Shown: positions 25,466 to 35,109 of the stretch, piece by piece
Numbering within the stretch: the stretch's first letter is position 1
Layout: every line of letters begins with the position of its first letter
From: Lentzea terrae
Lineage (GTDB): Bacteria > Actinomycetota > Actinomycetes > Mycobacteriales > Pseudonocardiaceae
DNA: 64,000 nt
Direction: 5' to 3'
NCBI RefSeq assembly: GCF_003265345.1
Contig: NZ_QFWW01000030.1
Location: 186,001-250,000 of the forward strand
Notes under the pieces: generated by a model
Database searches by the model: none
What the model was told of the DNA's origin: nothing
The model's input: the letters and a program-made list of their open reading frames with translations, nothing else
Position numbers and translations under genes: made by a program

Positions 25466-27458
25466 TCCCAGGGAGATCGACAAGGAAACGCCGGTCGAGA
25501 AACCGATTGGCCCGCTCACACGAGGTCTCCGATGCCATGACACAACAGTGACAGGCAGCGCCGTGCAGGAAATCCTCCGGATCCTGCGGGGTCCGCATGG
25601 CACAGATCGGGTCTGAGGAACATCGGTTGGCTCGATACAGCGCACCTGACACAACGCGTTCCAGCCGATCGGGTTCGCTCAACTGCACCAATCCGCCCAG
25701 CGTGCCGTCACTGTCGGAGGCGGTCGTGCAGATAAGCAGCCCAGCCGCCGCTTCGCGTGTGTCGGACGCCGGCCAGGCGTAGAGTCGCTCACTCAGGCTT
25801 GCTGCGGAGTAGCCGCACTCCATGGCCAGTTCCCGGATCAGAACGTGCGCAAAGGTGTGGATCAGCCAGTAACGCGGCGGCCGAAGCCGCGTGTCCGGAT
25901 CTACGATTGTCGCGGTCTCTGAGAAGCGACGATAGAAGTTGCGGCGATGTGCTTCCCGATGGTCCCGCCAGATGCTGGTCGCTTCGACCCGCGACTCCCA
26001 TGCCGCCACGGCAGCCTCGTCGAGTTGGAGGTAGACGCCCTCGCCGCGGTCCTCTGTGGCCACAGTCCACGCCGGCCGTGGCGCTCTGGTCAGCGGGGCC
26101 AGACGTTGGGGCAGATCGCCGACACGATCCATGTCGTCGATGCGGGTAAATCCGACCAACGCGTTGACCTTGCGCAACCGTTCGACCGCCAGCACCCTGG
26201 TGATCTCCGGCCGTAGGCCAGGCCCGCGTTCCCTGATGGAGAGGGTCAGTCCGCTCACGGGATCTTCGTCCCGCGGACCTCGAGGATCCTTCAGAAGGTG
26301 TTGCCATTCAGGAACGAGCAGGTCCACCGGATCCCATTGCTTGGCCCACGCGTCCAGTTCCTCCGCTGACTCGGGAGGAGCCATGGCGGTGGCAACGGCC
26401 TGGACAAGCTTGTCATCCGGCACCTCGGCAACATCTACCTTGCCGTCGAGCACGTCCCGCAGGGTATCGAGGTCGTCTGCGTACTTGGCCAGCTTCTCGC
26501 CGAGTGCCACGCGGATTCGCGCTGCGAGATCCCCAGTTTCCTCCTGCGGCGACTCGGGCATCACAATGATCGACTGTGTCGCCGGAAACCACAGGTTCGA
26601 GGCGCCCACCAGGATGAGTCGCGCCTCGTTGGCACAGCCATTCGGCTCGAAGGCGTCGAGATGAGGATGACGACCCCGGCAGTGCGGAAGCTTGCTCTTG
26701 CCTGCTTCGCCCTGAGCCTCGTTCATGGGGCGCCGCGCGCCGCAGGACCCGCATCCGATAATCGCCGATGCGCCTTTACCTGCCATGCGATCGGCCATCT
26801 TCAGTGCAGGGAACTCTGCCTGTGGGCAGGGCTTCCAGTGATGCACCCACTCATCGTAGGGGAACTCGTCGAGGTGGCCGTCGACGCAAGCCAGCAGGTA
26901 CCTGGCGGGGACCGCGGTGCGACGAGTCGGCTTCCGAGTCCGGTTGCCTGTGCGACCGGTGCACTTCGGGTGTTCAAAGCAGGCCAGGTCGGGGCGGAAC
27001 GGGTGAGTGTTGGTGTAGGCAAACTGCGAAACCGTCCCCAGCATGTCGCATCCCGTGCAGCGGAGCCACTGCGGGAACACACGTGCGGGCACGCCCAGGT
27101 CATTGCCCTCTGTGGACATGCTGATCTTCTTCGGCTGCCATGGATGGAGGCTCAACTGCACGTCGCGGGAGCGCAGCAGCTTAGCAACGACCTCACGCAG
27201 CCGGGGCGCCCGAACCGGTCGGATTCCGTTGCGGCGGCGCCAGATCCGATCCCAATCATCGAGGCCGGTCGGCATGATTGTGAATTGCGGCAGGTCCATG
27301 ATCGCGCCGGGACCGTACGTGTAGAGCAGAGACGAAGGTCGGCCCGAACCGACCTTCGCGCGGTTGTGCTTGGTCGCCTTCTCAGCCTCGCGGTCTACGT
27401 CGCCCAGCGGGTCGACGGCGGTCGCGGCGTCGTAGACGAACCGGGTGTCGGCGGTCAC
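25434..27458 (-). CDS. drmB: DISARM protein DrmB (DUF1998)
   Basis: The 674-residue protein starts GTG 27458, in a GTGA overlap with the drmA stop, five bases after AGGAG. Near the N-terminus it has RPSSLLYTYGPGAIMDLPQ; in the middle are zinc-finger-like cysteine pairs (RCTGCDML, IIGCGSCGARRP), and at the C-terminus the DUF1998 part with HTFAHVLIRELAMECGYSAASLSERLY and the cysteine cluster HGAACHCCVMASETSCERANRFLDR (part of it). DrmB forms a complex with DrmA that senses and blocks incoming phage DNA. It is full-length. Confidence 0.93.
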   Translation of the reverse strand: MTADTRFVYDAATAVDPLGDVDREAEKATKHNRAKVGSGRPSSLLYTYGPGAIMDLPQFTIMPTGLDDWDRIWRRRNGIRPVRAPRLREVVAKLLRSRDVQLSLHPWQPKKISMSTEGNDLGVPARVFPQWLRCTGCDMLGTVSQFAYTNTHPFRPDLACFEHPKCTGRTGNRTRKPTRRTAVPARYLLACVDGHLDEFPYDEWVHHWKPCPQAEFPALKMADRMAGKGASAIIGCGSCGARRPMNEAQGEAGKSKLPHCRGRHPHLDAFEPNGCANEARLILVGASNLWFPATQSIIVMPESPQEETGDLAARIRVALGEKLAKYADDLDTLRDVLDGKVDVAEVPDDKLVQAVATAMAPPESAEELDAWAKQWDPVDLLVPEWQHLLKDPRGPRDEDPVSGLTLSIRERGPGLRPEITRVLAVERLRKVNALVGFTRIDDMDRVGDLPQRLAPLTRAPRPAWTVATEDRGEGVYLQLDEAAVAAWESRVEATSIWRDHREAHRRNFYRRFSETATIVDPDTRLRPPRYWLIHTFAHVLIRELAMECGYSAASLSERLYAWPASDTREAAAGLLICTTASDSDGTLGGLVQLSEPDRLERVVSGALYRANRCSSDPICAMRTPQDPEDFLHGAACHCCVMASETSCERANRFLDRRFLVDLPGSGLGFFGRVD

Positions 27459-30400
27459 GGGTTCTCCTGGGGCGGTTCCCATCGCGGTGCTCCTGGCGGC
27501 GCGATGTAGACGAGGTTCTCCTTGATAGGGCTCACGAGCAGGTTGATCTCTGGCTGAACCTCCCGCATCGAGTTGGCCACCACGAACGGTGGGGCGTCCC
27601 TCGATCCCGCACGCGACTTGGCGTTCTCCGCGCTCATCATCAGCGCGTCATGCCGCGTTTCATCGGTGACCTTCTCGTAGACCAGAGACTTCCGATGGTC
27701 AGCCAGAAACTTGCGGCGCTTCTCCCAGTGATCAAGCCGATTAACCAATTGGTCTCGCGCCCGGCGTGCAGCATCCTCGTTCGATGCACGCAGCACCCGG
27801 CTCACCAGGGTGTCGATGATGTCGACGACGAAGTCACGCTGTCCGTCGATGCCTCCCGCATTGCTCTCTGGGGAAAGTCCTTGCACCTGCGCCGCATGCA
27901 GCACACGTGCGGCACTGACCAGCACGCCGTCCAGGCCGCGGTCGAGCGATGTTGCGGAGAACGGCGTGACCGACAGCGCCTCGACCTGTGCGTAGAAAGT
28001 CTCGTGGTAGTGCCGGAACTGCTCAAAATGCGCCAAGTCACGAGGCCGTGCCCAGTTGCCCAGCGACACGACCAGGCCAGGACGTGTGCCGTCGCGGCCT
28101 ACGCGCGAGGAGGCCTGGATGTACTCGGCGGTGTTCTTCGGCTGGCCGACCACGAGCATCAGTCCAAGCCGGGTGACATCTACTCCTACCTGGAGCATCG
28201 ACGTGGCCAACACCGCATCAAAGGGATGGACCTCGCGTGAAGGCACCGTTTTCTTGGCTTCACGTAGCGCCCGCAGTTCACGCTTGCCCGCCGTGGAATC
28301 GAAGACCGGGTCGAAGCTCACGGCCATCTGGTCCAGCGTCGCAGTGATGTCAGCGCTGGCCACCCGCGAGGTGAGCTCGGCAACGTGAAGGGAGCCGAAA
28401 TCAGTGCCAGTCCTGCTAGGAAGCAGCGACCACGGTCGCCGCTTGGCGAGCGCGGTCTGGATGTCGTCGCCCATGTACCGGGCCATACCCGCCAGCTCAC
28501 GAGTGGCACTGAAGTACGCCACCAACGACAGGTACGGGTCGGCTGCCTCTCCAGATCGGTCGAGCAGCAGTTGCCCGGCCGCCATCAGCACCTCCGCCAC
28601 CCGAATCTCGGCGGTGGTCAAGCGGACACCGGTGGTCGACAGGCCGATGTATCGCCGGCCCGGGAACTCCTCGGAGATCGGTTCTTCCTTGGAGAAGAAC
28701 GTCCGGCCCGCGTCGAGCACCTGTGGCGGGAAGATCGTGACGTCCCGTCCGTACAGCGCTTTGACCTGATCCGCGGCGTTGCGTGCCGTCGCCGTCGACG
28801 CGACAAGCAACGGACGAACCGGTCGATCGTCAGACGTTCGCCACGTAGTCAGCACGTCTACGGCGACCTCGAACAGTCCTACGGTCGTCCCGAGTGCACC
28901 TGTGATCAGGTGCAGCTCGTCCTGGATGACCAGATCCGGCGGCCGCAGGCGGTTCGCCGGACGCACCGCAGCGGCAGGTAGGCCGTCCTTGGCCGGGTGT
29001 TTGTTGCCGTCCTTGATGTCGCAGTGCTTGTAGTCGGGGTGAACGAACCCATGCCGGTCACACCGCCGCGACACGTATCCAAACAGGGATGCCGCCTCGC
29101 CCTCACGCGCAAGCCGCGCGAACTTGTCAACCGTCGCGATGAGGAACGCGGGCGCAAGCCGGTAGATCTCCTCGTCCACTGTCAACACCGGCAGACCATC
29201 AGCCGACGCTCCACCAGCAGCAAACGGGCACTCTGCCAACTCGTCTCCGCAGTACACGTGCACTCGGCGGTTCTCTGGCTTGGCCTTCACCTCGCCTGGC
29301 CCGATCCGATGCCCGCACCAAGGGCAACGTTGGATCTGCAACACGGTCAGCCGGTAGCCACCTCCGCTGGCGTTCGCCCGGGTCAACTGAGCTTCAGCCT
29401 CGTCGAAGCGCTTCGGGCTCACGTCTGTTCCGACCCAAAGTCCAATACGGAACGGCTCGGACCCCCAGGTGGCCTGGTCATTCAGCCGCGCCAGCTCAGC
29501 GGCACATACCAATGCGGTCGCGCGCTGGAACTGCTGGGCCGTGAGCAACCGCAACGTGTATCGCATCATCACGGCGATACCGGAACTTCCGTCGAGCGGC
29601 CCGTCCGGTGTGGACACGACACCCTGGCGTCGCCGGATGGCGAACGCGTACGCGGCGAGCCCAAGGTACGCCTCGGTCTTGCCACCGCCGGTGGGAAAGA
29701 ACAGAAGTTGAGCCTTCGGATCCCTACCGGACCGTCGTTCCGTTGCAGGGTTGGTCAACATCGGGAGTTGCATGAGCACGAAGGCAAGCTGAAACGTGCG
29801 CCAAGAGTGCGCCTTCGGTCCCTCTGCGAGAACCGCTGTTCGCGCCTGCTCGATACTCTCGCTTGGGTTCTTGGCCCGGCGCTGTGCCACCTGCGACTGG
29901 ATGCGCTGGTCAGCCATCACCTGGTTCATGAACTGGAAGCACCGCAACGCCTCGTCGTCGGACAGGAGGTGTTCGATGCCGTCCGCGAGCTGCTTTTGCA
30001 CCTTCTGTGCTTCGCGGACGAGCTCGACGCCGTCCTCGCGCAGATGCTCAGGCAGAGCTTCAGCCTCGGCGAGTTGGCCGTCGAGCCAGGTGCGATACCC
30101 AACGACGATTGGCTCCAGTCCGGCCCTCAAGTCATCGCGGCTCGCCTTCTGAAGCACCCGCATGTCGAGCAGAGCCTCGCGAATCTCCTCCGCGGTGGTC
30201 TGCGGGGTCTGCACTGTTGGCAGCCAGGTCGTCCACACGGCGCTGGCCCGGCGAGCCTGCTCTGATGCTTTCCAGTCGACCGAACAGGTGCGACCGATCG
30301 CGAACTCCAGCCGGTCGCGGTACTGGAGCTTCAACCGTCGCAGCTCGTCGTCCCGCTCCTCGCGGGTGTCGGTCAGTCGATCTGCAACCGGCAGGAAGAC

Positions 30401-31135
30401 CTCTTGACCACCCGCTTGGACAAGCAGCTTGGTTTGGTAAAGCCAGGCAGTCACCGGGATCTTGCGCGGCGCCACGCGGTCGTTGCATAGCGCCACCTCA
30501 ATCAGCCGCTTCCCGCCTTCGACATCGTCGTAGCAGTCGATACGCAGCACTACGGTGTCCTTGAGGTGGATCATCGTAGTGTGCGCAGGATCAAGCTTGG
30601 CGACAGTGATCGTTTTGGTGATCTCGATGGGAATGCGCTTGTACCGGCGGACCGCGCTCCCGCCGTCCTCGCGCTTCTCCTTGACAGGTTCATATCGTCC
30701 CCACGATGCGACCACCGTGAACTCAGCCAGATCTCCTGGAATCTGGCAACGCAACCCCATCGACGCCGGGATCATCAGACCTCGCTTCTGCGGGTCATCC
30801 TCGACGTTGTCCTCGTCAGCGCCGGCGCCGCTTTCGTCCACGGCAGTAACCGGCACACCGCGGCCTTCCTCGGCGTCGAGCGCGTCACCCACGTCCGTCG
30901 CGGCATCGCTTTCGTCGGCGTCCGAGGGGTCCTGTCGGCCGGACGCGAGCCGCACCGGCGCAATCCGCCCAACCAGGTAAGCCACGTCAGGCACACCGTC
31001 GAGGATTTCCTCCGGGCCGTTCGCGGGGCCGAGAAGTTCCCGTTCGAGGATGTCGACCAGGTTCTCCCGCACAGTGAGCGAGCGCCCATCAGGCTCGTGC
31101 TCCAGGCGGTAGTGCAGGTCCGATGGGGCGTTCAC
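27455..31135 (-). CDS. drmA: DISARM helicase DrmA
   Basis: This 1226-residue superfamily 2 helicase has Walker A FFPTGGGKTEAYLGLAAYA (about residue 480), the DEAD-box-like DLVIQDELHLITGALGT (about 740), motif III ASTATARNAA, and the helicase C part with ILQVGVDVTRLGLMLVVGQPKN-like and SSRVGRDGTRPGLVVS motifs (arginine-finger region). The N-terminal part has a long acidic linker. It starts GTG 31135, overlapping the drmMI stop, and its stop overlaps drmB. DrmA unwinds or translocates on DNA in the DrmAB complex. The order drmD-drmMI-drmA-drmB-drmC is exactly class 1 DISARM. Confidence 0.93.
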   Translation of the reverse strand: MNAPSDLHYRLEHEPDGRSLTVRENLVDILERELLGPANGPEEILDGVPDVAYLVGRIAPVRLASGRQDPSDADESDAATDVGDALDAEEGRGVPVTAVDESGAGADEDNVEDDPQKRGLMIPASMGLRCQIPGDLAEFTVVASWGRYEPVKEKREDGGSAVRRYKRIPIEITKTITVAKLDPAHTTMIHLKDTVVLRIDCYDDVEGGKRLIEVALCNDRVAPRKIPVTAWLYQTKLLVQAGGQEVFLPVADRLTDTREERDDELRRLKLQYRDRLEFAIGRTCSVDWKASEQARRASAVWTTWLPTVQTPQTTAEEIREALLDMRVLQKASRDDLRAGLEPIVVGYRTWLDGQLAEAEALPEHLREDGVELVREAQKVQKQLADGIEHLLSDDEALRCFQFMNQVMADQRIQSQVAQRRAKNPSESIEQARTAVLAEGPKAHSWRTFQLAFVLMQLPMLTNPATERRSGRDPKAQLLFFPTGGGKTEAYLGLAAYAFAIRRRQGVVSTPDGPLDGSSGIAVMMRYTLRLLTAQQFQRATALVCAAELARLNDQATWGSEPFRIGLWVGTDVSPKRFDEAEAQLTRANASGGGYRLTVLQIQRCPWCGHRIGPGEVKAKPENRRVHVYCGDELAECPFAAGGASADGLPVLTVDEEIYRLAPAFLIATVDKFARLAREGEAASLFGYVSRRCDRHGFVHPDYKHCDIKDGNKHPAKDGLPAAAVRPANRLRPPDLVIQDELHLITGALGTTVGLFEVAVDVLTTWRTSDDRPVRPLLVASTATARNAADQVKALYGRDVTIFPPQVLDAGRTFFSKEEPISEEFPGRRYIGLSTTGVRLTTAEIRVAEVLMAAGQLLLDRSGEAADPYLSLVAYFSATRELAGMARYMGDDIQTALAKRRPWSLLPSRTGTDFGSLHVAELTSRVASADITATLDQMAVSFDPVFDSTAGKRELRALREAKKTVPSREVHPFDAVLATSMLQVGVDVTRLGLMLVVGQPKNTAEYIQASSRVGRDGTRPGLVVSLGNWARPRDLAHFEQFRHYHETFYAQVEALSVTPFSATSLDRGLDGVLVSAARVLHAAQVQGLSPESNAGGIDGQRDFVVDIIDTLVSRVLRASNEDAARRARDQLVNRLDHWEKRRKFLADHRKSLVYEKVTDETRHDALMMSAENAKSRAGSRDAPPFVVANSMREVQPEINLLVSPIKENLVYIAPPGAPRWEPPQENP

Positions 31136-34100
31136 TCGTCATCCCCCTCATCCTCGGCCGGCGGCGGCGCCTCACCCTGGACTGCGGCCCGGCGGTGGTT
31201 CTCCTCCAGCAGCAGATCCAGAATCTCCACTCGTGCCGCCGGGCTGACCGTCCACCGGGTCATCTGCCGATAGGTGTAGAAACCGTGGTCGAGCGGAACG
31301 TCTCCCCAGCCGTAGGCTTCTATGACGGCTTGATCGAGCTCGACATGGATCTCCCGCATCCGAGCCACGTCCACGTCGGAGCCGGTGATGTCCGGATCAT
31401 TGACCAGGTTGTAAAGCTTGGTCAGCCCCAACTGTCGCCGCAGCATGATCTCGCGCCGCTCAGTGTCCAGTACTCGCCCGATCTCCGTCAGCGGCTCAAC
31501 CAGTCCTGGACGTGGATAGGTCTCAAATACATCGGATGGAGTGTAGCGCGGATCGTTCCGCATACCAGACCCATACTTGATTGCCCACATCTGATGCAAG
31601 CTTGAAGACAACACTGCCTGATCCGCAAATGAATCCGTCGCAAATACAGCAGTTGCCTCGCTCGGGACCAGCCACTTATGCACTCTTGCAGGCATGACAG
31701 CCCTGCTGTGGCGAGTAATTACAAGCATTTCATCAAGTTTGGCAATTGCCTTCCGCATTGCCGGGCGCGGCCTAAGGAACAGCCACCACGGGATTTCCCC
31801 CAGGGATTTCTCTTTCTTTTCTCGATCACTCCTGACTTGCTCGTATAGCCTTCCGTAAGGAAGACTATACTTCCGAGCCTCATCCTCGGTTCGACCGTCA
31901 AAGTCGATGACCCAGCGAGAAGGAGAGGTGTCAGGACGAGAATTCAAGTCGTCACCATTTAGATACGGAAATAGCACTTCACTATTCTTGTTATCAACTT
32001 TGATCCAAGAAGCAGCTTCCGCGGACTCAAGCACGAATCCCTTACCAAGAACAATGCAGCCCTGAAATGCAATCTCGGCGTTCTCAACAAGCCGAACTGG
32101 ATTTCCTTCGACGCGGCCGGCGGCTTCCAGCAGCGTCGATATCCGCTGCACCTCGACGTCATCGACCACGCGCGGCAGATCATCTGGTATAGCTCGACGA
32201 CTGCCCCACACGGCAGCATATTCAAGATTAACACTAGCAGAGGGCCACGATTTACTTTGTATCGCCCGAACGATTGTGAAGCCATCTGCGGTCATCCGGT
32301 CAAGCCCAACCTCGCGAGTGGCTCCCTGCGCGAGACTATTCGTGGCGATCAGACCTAGATTCCCAGTCGAGTTCAGCAACGACATGGCTCGCAGGAAGAA
32401 GTAGCCGACCAGGTCTGCGCTACCCTTGGTTCCTGCAGCGAGAGTATTGACGAACCAATTGCGAAGATTGACCCCCATCGATCCCGTGAGCTTCTGACCC
32501 CCCAGAAATGGAGGGTTGCCGATCACGGCATCGAATCCTCCGCGCTCCATCACGTCCGGCATCATGAGGATCCAGTGCAACGGCCGCCAACGGTCATAGT
32601 CGGTTCGCACTGTCGGAGTCAGGCCGGCCTCAAGAATTCCCTCAAGCATCGAGCGGTCGGCCTGCTCGTACGCCAGACTGACTGCATAACTGAGGTTGGC
32701 GTACTCGGTGTTTAGCTTCTTGCCCGGCTTGCCTCCGTGCCGAAGTCCAGCCGCTATCACTGCATCACCGATGTTAGTCAGTTCAGCGATCAGTTGGCGA
32801 TACTCCCGCCACTGGCGTCGCTTGGTGGTCGCGGAACGCTGTGGATCAGCATCATTGACCTCGTTGGCGAGCTGGCGGCGCAATGTCACAGCCCGACGCA
32901 AGGTGCTATCCACATCAAGTTGGAACAGCCGATCCTGCTGCACAGCGTCGGGGTCAATGTGCTGGTATTTGAGCTGTCTGGTATCAGTGAGTCCGAGCAG
33001 AGAGTTGCCGTGCAGGATCTTGTCGTCCACGAAGGAGAACGGCAGCTTCTGGTCCAGTGAAACCAGCCAGAGCGACAACTTGCACATCTCCACGGCCATG
33101 TCATTGATGTCGGCTCCGTAAAGGCACGTCGCCACCACGGTGCGAATCGCGTGGGTCATCTGCTCGTGTGGCGTACCGATCGCTTCGCCCTGGCGCTGCC
33201 ACGCCTCCACCAGCCGCTCTGCCAAGTAGCGGGCAGCCGCTACAAGGAACGCACCTGAGCCGCAGGCAATGTCCGCGACCTTGAGGTCGAGAATCCGCTC
33301 CGAGGAGACAGGTACCCAACCGCCGACCTGCTGGTGCGGACCAGGGTCGAAGACGAGTGGCTCCAGTGCGTGACGAACCACTTCCTCGGCCAACGACCGG
33401 GGCGTGTAGTGCGCGCCGGCTGTCGCTCGCGACGGTGTCTCGACCACCAGCACTCCACCGGGTTCCACGACCAAAGGACGGTTGCGGAGGTCACGGCGGA
33501 TGATCCCGGCGAACGGCCGCAGTCGGTCACGCAGCTCGGCGTCCGAGGTCACGGCGCGAAGTGCGCGTTCGGCGTCCTCAACCTTCTCATTCTCCCGGAT
33601 GGCCTTCGCCAACGTCGTCCTCGATGGCGGGGTGGCAGCGGGCTGGTTCTCCTTGATCCACGCCAGGATCGCGTCTGCAAGCGTGGCGTCGCCTCGCTTG
33701 GCCACCGCCAGCGACTCAAGCACCGCAAGAGGAATCTCTGGCTCCTCGCCCTCCTTGCCGATGAGCCCGATCACCACCTCGTCGACCTCGGCGCACGAGT
33801 AGCCAAGGAGGCCCTCATAGATGTAGCCGATCTGCTCAACGTCGATGTCCCGGAACGAGATCCGCCGTGCGGGCTGCCCCTTGAGCTTGGCGAACTGAAC
33901 CGCGCGCAGTACCTCCAGCATCACGCGGTCGGACACGGTGATCGCCAATGTTCCCGCTGGCCCGCGCGCGGTGAGGAACGGGAATCGACCGGAGTCGAAC
34001 AGCGAGCCACCGTAGGACGGAAGCCGGATGTCCTCAAAGGACGCTCCGTGGTATAGCGCCTGGGAGGTCGCAAGCAGGCGGTGCCACGTCAGATGAGTGC

Positions 34101-35109
34101 CGTCGAGCGCTTCGCTGCCTTCTTCGCGAGCACGGGCGTCAAGCGCGTCCAGTTCCTCGCTGATTCCGTACCCGAGGGTGAACAGGTTGCCTTGAGGCAA
34201 CAGATTGCGTTCCTCTGCGAAGAGCAGGAACACGACACGCATCATCACCGTCACCGCGGCCTCGTACACCTCTGCCCGTTTGGCGGGCAAAGGGTCGAAA
34301 CCGTCTGCTCCCAGCGCGGCCTCTGATAGCGCCTGCACAAGCAGTTCGACTGCCCGCCGGACCTGGGTGCCCAGTGCCTCAGTGATCTCCTCCGCAGCGG
34401 CGACCGACTCGCCAAAGAGCGCGGTTAGCCGGTCATCCAGCTTGCCACCGATCAAATAGCGTCGCTGGAGCAGTTCGATGAACGCGTCACGGGTGTGTGG
34501 CTCGTCGATCCACGTCTGCGCGTCCACGACCCCAGACGCGGCCACGGTCTCCTTGCGAGCGCTAACGATCGCCCACCACCGGCCGTCTGTGACGAGACCG
34601 ATCGGGACGGCGTTGACACGGAGCAGCTCCTCGATGCGGTCGACTGGCGTGTTCGCCCACCCGTCGTTGAGTGGGTCACGCAGGGAATCGACCGGATCGA
34701 CCACCAGGACCAGCGCGCCAGTCGCGTCTCCGTGCACAAGCGCGCCTGTCGCGCACACGGTGACGGCGTGATCAGGGGATCGCACCTCGTCAGCCGAGAT
34801 GGCAGTGGTGTAGGAATCGCGCCACCCGAGCACGTCCCGTAGAACGACATCGACCCAGACGTCGCGTTCCTGACGGTAGAAGTCGAGCGCGGCAGCGTCG
34901 TCCCGCCGCTTGTCCCAGTTCTCCCAAGCCTTCTCGAACGCGAGCTTGGCATCTTTCAATGCCGCAACCGCGTCCTTGCCAGGTCGTGGCATGCCTTGCG
35001 GCCAGACGCGCTTAAGTGCCGGCACTGCCAGAAACGGCCCGTCAGTGTCGACGAGTTCGAGCCACCGGCGATGCAGGTCGGCTCCGGTGGGTGCGGACTT
35101 GCGGTTCAT
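31132..35109 (-). CDS. drmMI: DISARM adenine-specific DNA methyltransferase DrmMI
   Basis: The 1325-residue methylase has motif I DIACGSGAFLVAAARYLAERL (part) near residue 610 and the catalytic motif IV GFDAVIGNPPFLGGQKLTG (NPPF) near 870, as in N6-adenine methylases of the Type IIG/BREX PglX group. The C-terminal third carries the target recognition part. DrmMI marks host DNA so that DISARM spares it. ATG 35109 overlaps the drmD stop. The part at about 31.55-32.48 kb (target-recognition region) is clearly poorer in G+C than the rest of the gene, suggesting exchange of its specificity module. Confidence 0.93.
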   Translation of the reverse strand: MNRKSAPTGADLHRRWLELVDTDGPFLAVPALKRVWPQGMPRPGKDAVAALKDAKLAFEKAWENWDKRRDDAAALDFYRQERDVWVDVVLRDVLGWRDSYTTAISADEVRSPDHAVTVCATGALVHGDATGALVLVVDPVDSLRDPLNDGWANTPVDRIEELLRVNAVPIGLVTDGRWWAIVSARKETVAASGVVDAQTWIDEPHTRDAFIELLQRRYLIGGKLDDRLTALFGESVAAAEEITEALGTQVRRAVELLVQALSEAALGADGFDPLPAKRAEVYEAAVTVMMRVVFLLFAEERNLLPQGNLFTLGYGISEELDALDARAREEGSEALDGTHLTWHRLLATSQALYHGASFEDIRLPSYGGSLFDSGRFPFLTARGPAGTLAITVSDRVMLEVLRAVQFAKLKGQPARRISFRDIDVEQIGYIYEGLLGYSCAEVDEVVIGLIGKEGEEPEIPLAVLESLAVAKRGDATLADAILAWIKENQPAATPPSRTTLAKAIRENEKVEDAERALRAVTSDAELRDRLRPFAGIIRRDLRNRPLVVEPGGVLVVETPSRATAGAHYTPRSLAEEVVRHALEPLVFDPGPHQQVGGWVPVSSERILDLKVADIACGSGAFLVAAARYLAERLVEAWQRQGEAIGTPHEQMTHAIRTVVATCLYGADINDMAVEMCKLSLWLVSLDQKLPFSFVDDKILHGNSLLGLTDTRQLKYQHIDPDAVQQDRLFQLDVDSTLRRAVTLRRQLANEVNDADPQRSATTKRRQWREYRQLIAELTNIGDAVIAAGLRHGGKPGKKLNTEYANLSYAVSLAYEQADRSMLEGILEAGLTPTVRTDYDRWRPLHWILMMPDVMERGGFDAVIGNPPFLGGQKLTGSMGVNLRNWFVNTLAAGTKGSADLVGYFFLRAMSLLNSTGNLGLIATNSLAQGATREVGLDRMTADGFTIVRAIQSKSWPSASVNLEYAAVWGSRRAIPDDLPRVVDDVEVQRISTLLEAAGRVEGNPVRLVENAEIAFQGCIVLGKGFVLESAEAASWIKVDNKNSEVLFPYLNGDDLNSRPDTSPSRWVIDFDGRTEDEARKYSLPYGRLYEQVRSDREKKEKSLGEIPWWLFLRPRPAMRKAIAKLDEMLVITRHSRAVMPARVHKWLVPSEATAVFATDSFADQAVLSSSLHQMWAIKYGSGMRNDPRYTPSDVFETYPRPGLVEPLTEIGRVLDTERREIMLRRQLGLTKLYNLVNDPDITGSDVDVARMREIHVELDQAVIEAYGWGDVPLDHGFYTYRQMTRWTVSPAARVEILDLLLEENHRRAAVQGEAPPPAEDEGDDE

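Noticed and set aside
28997-30265. 422-codon plus-strand frame opposite drmA
   Set aside because: Composition and lack of motifs mark it as a shadow of the helicase gene.
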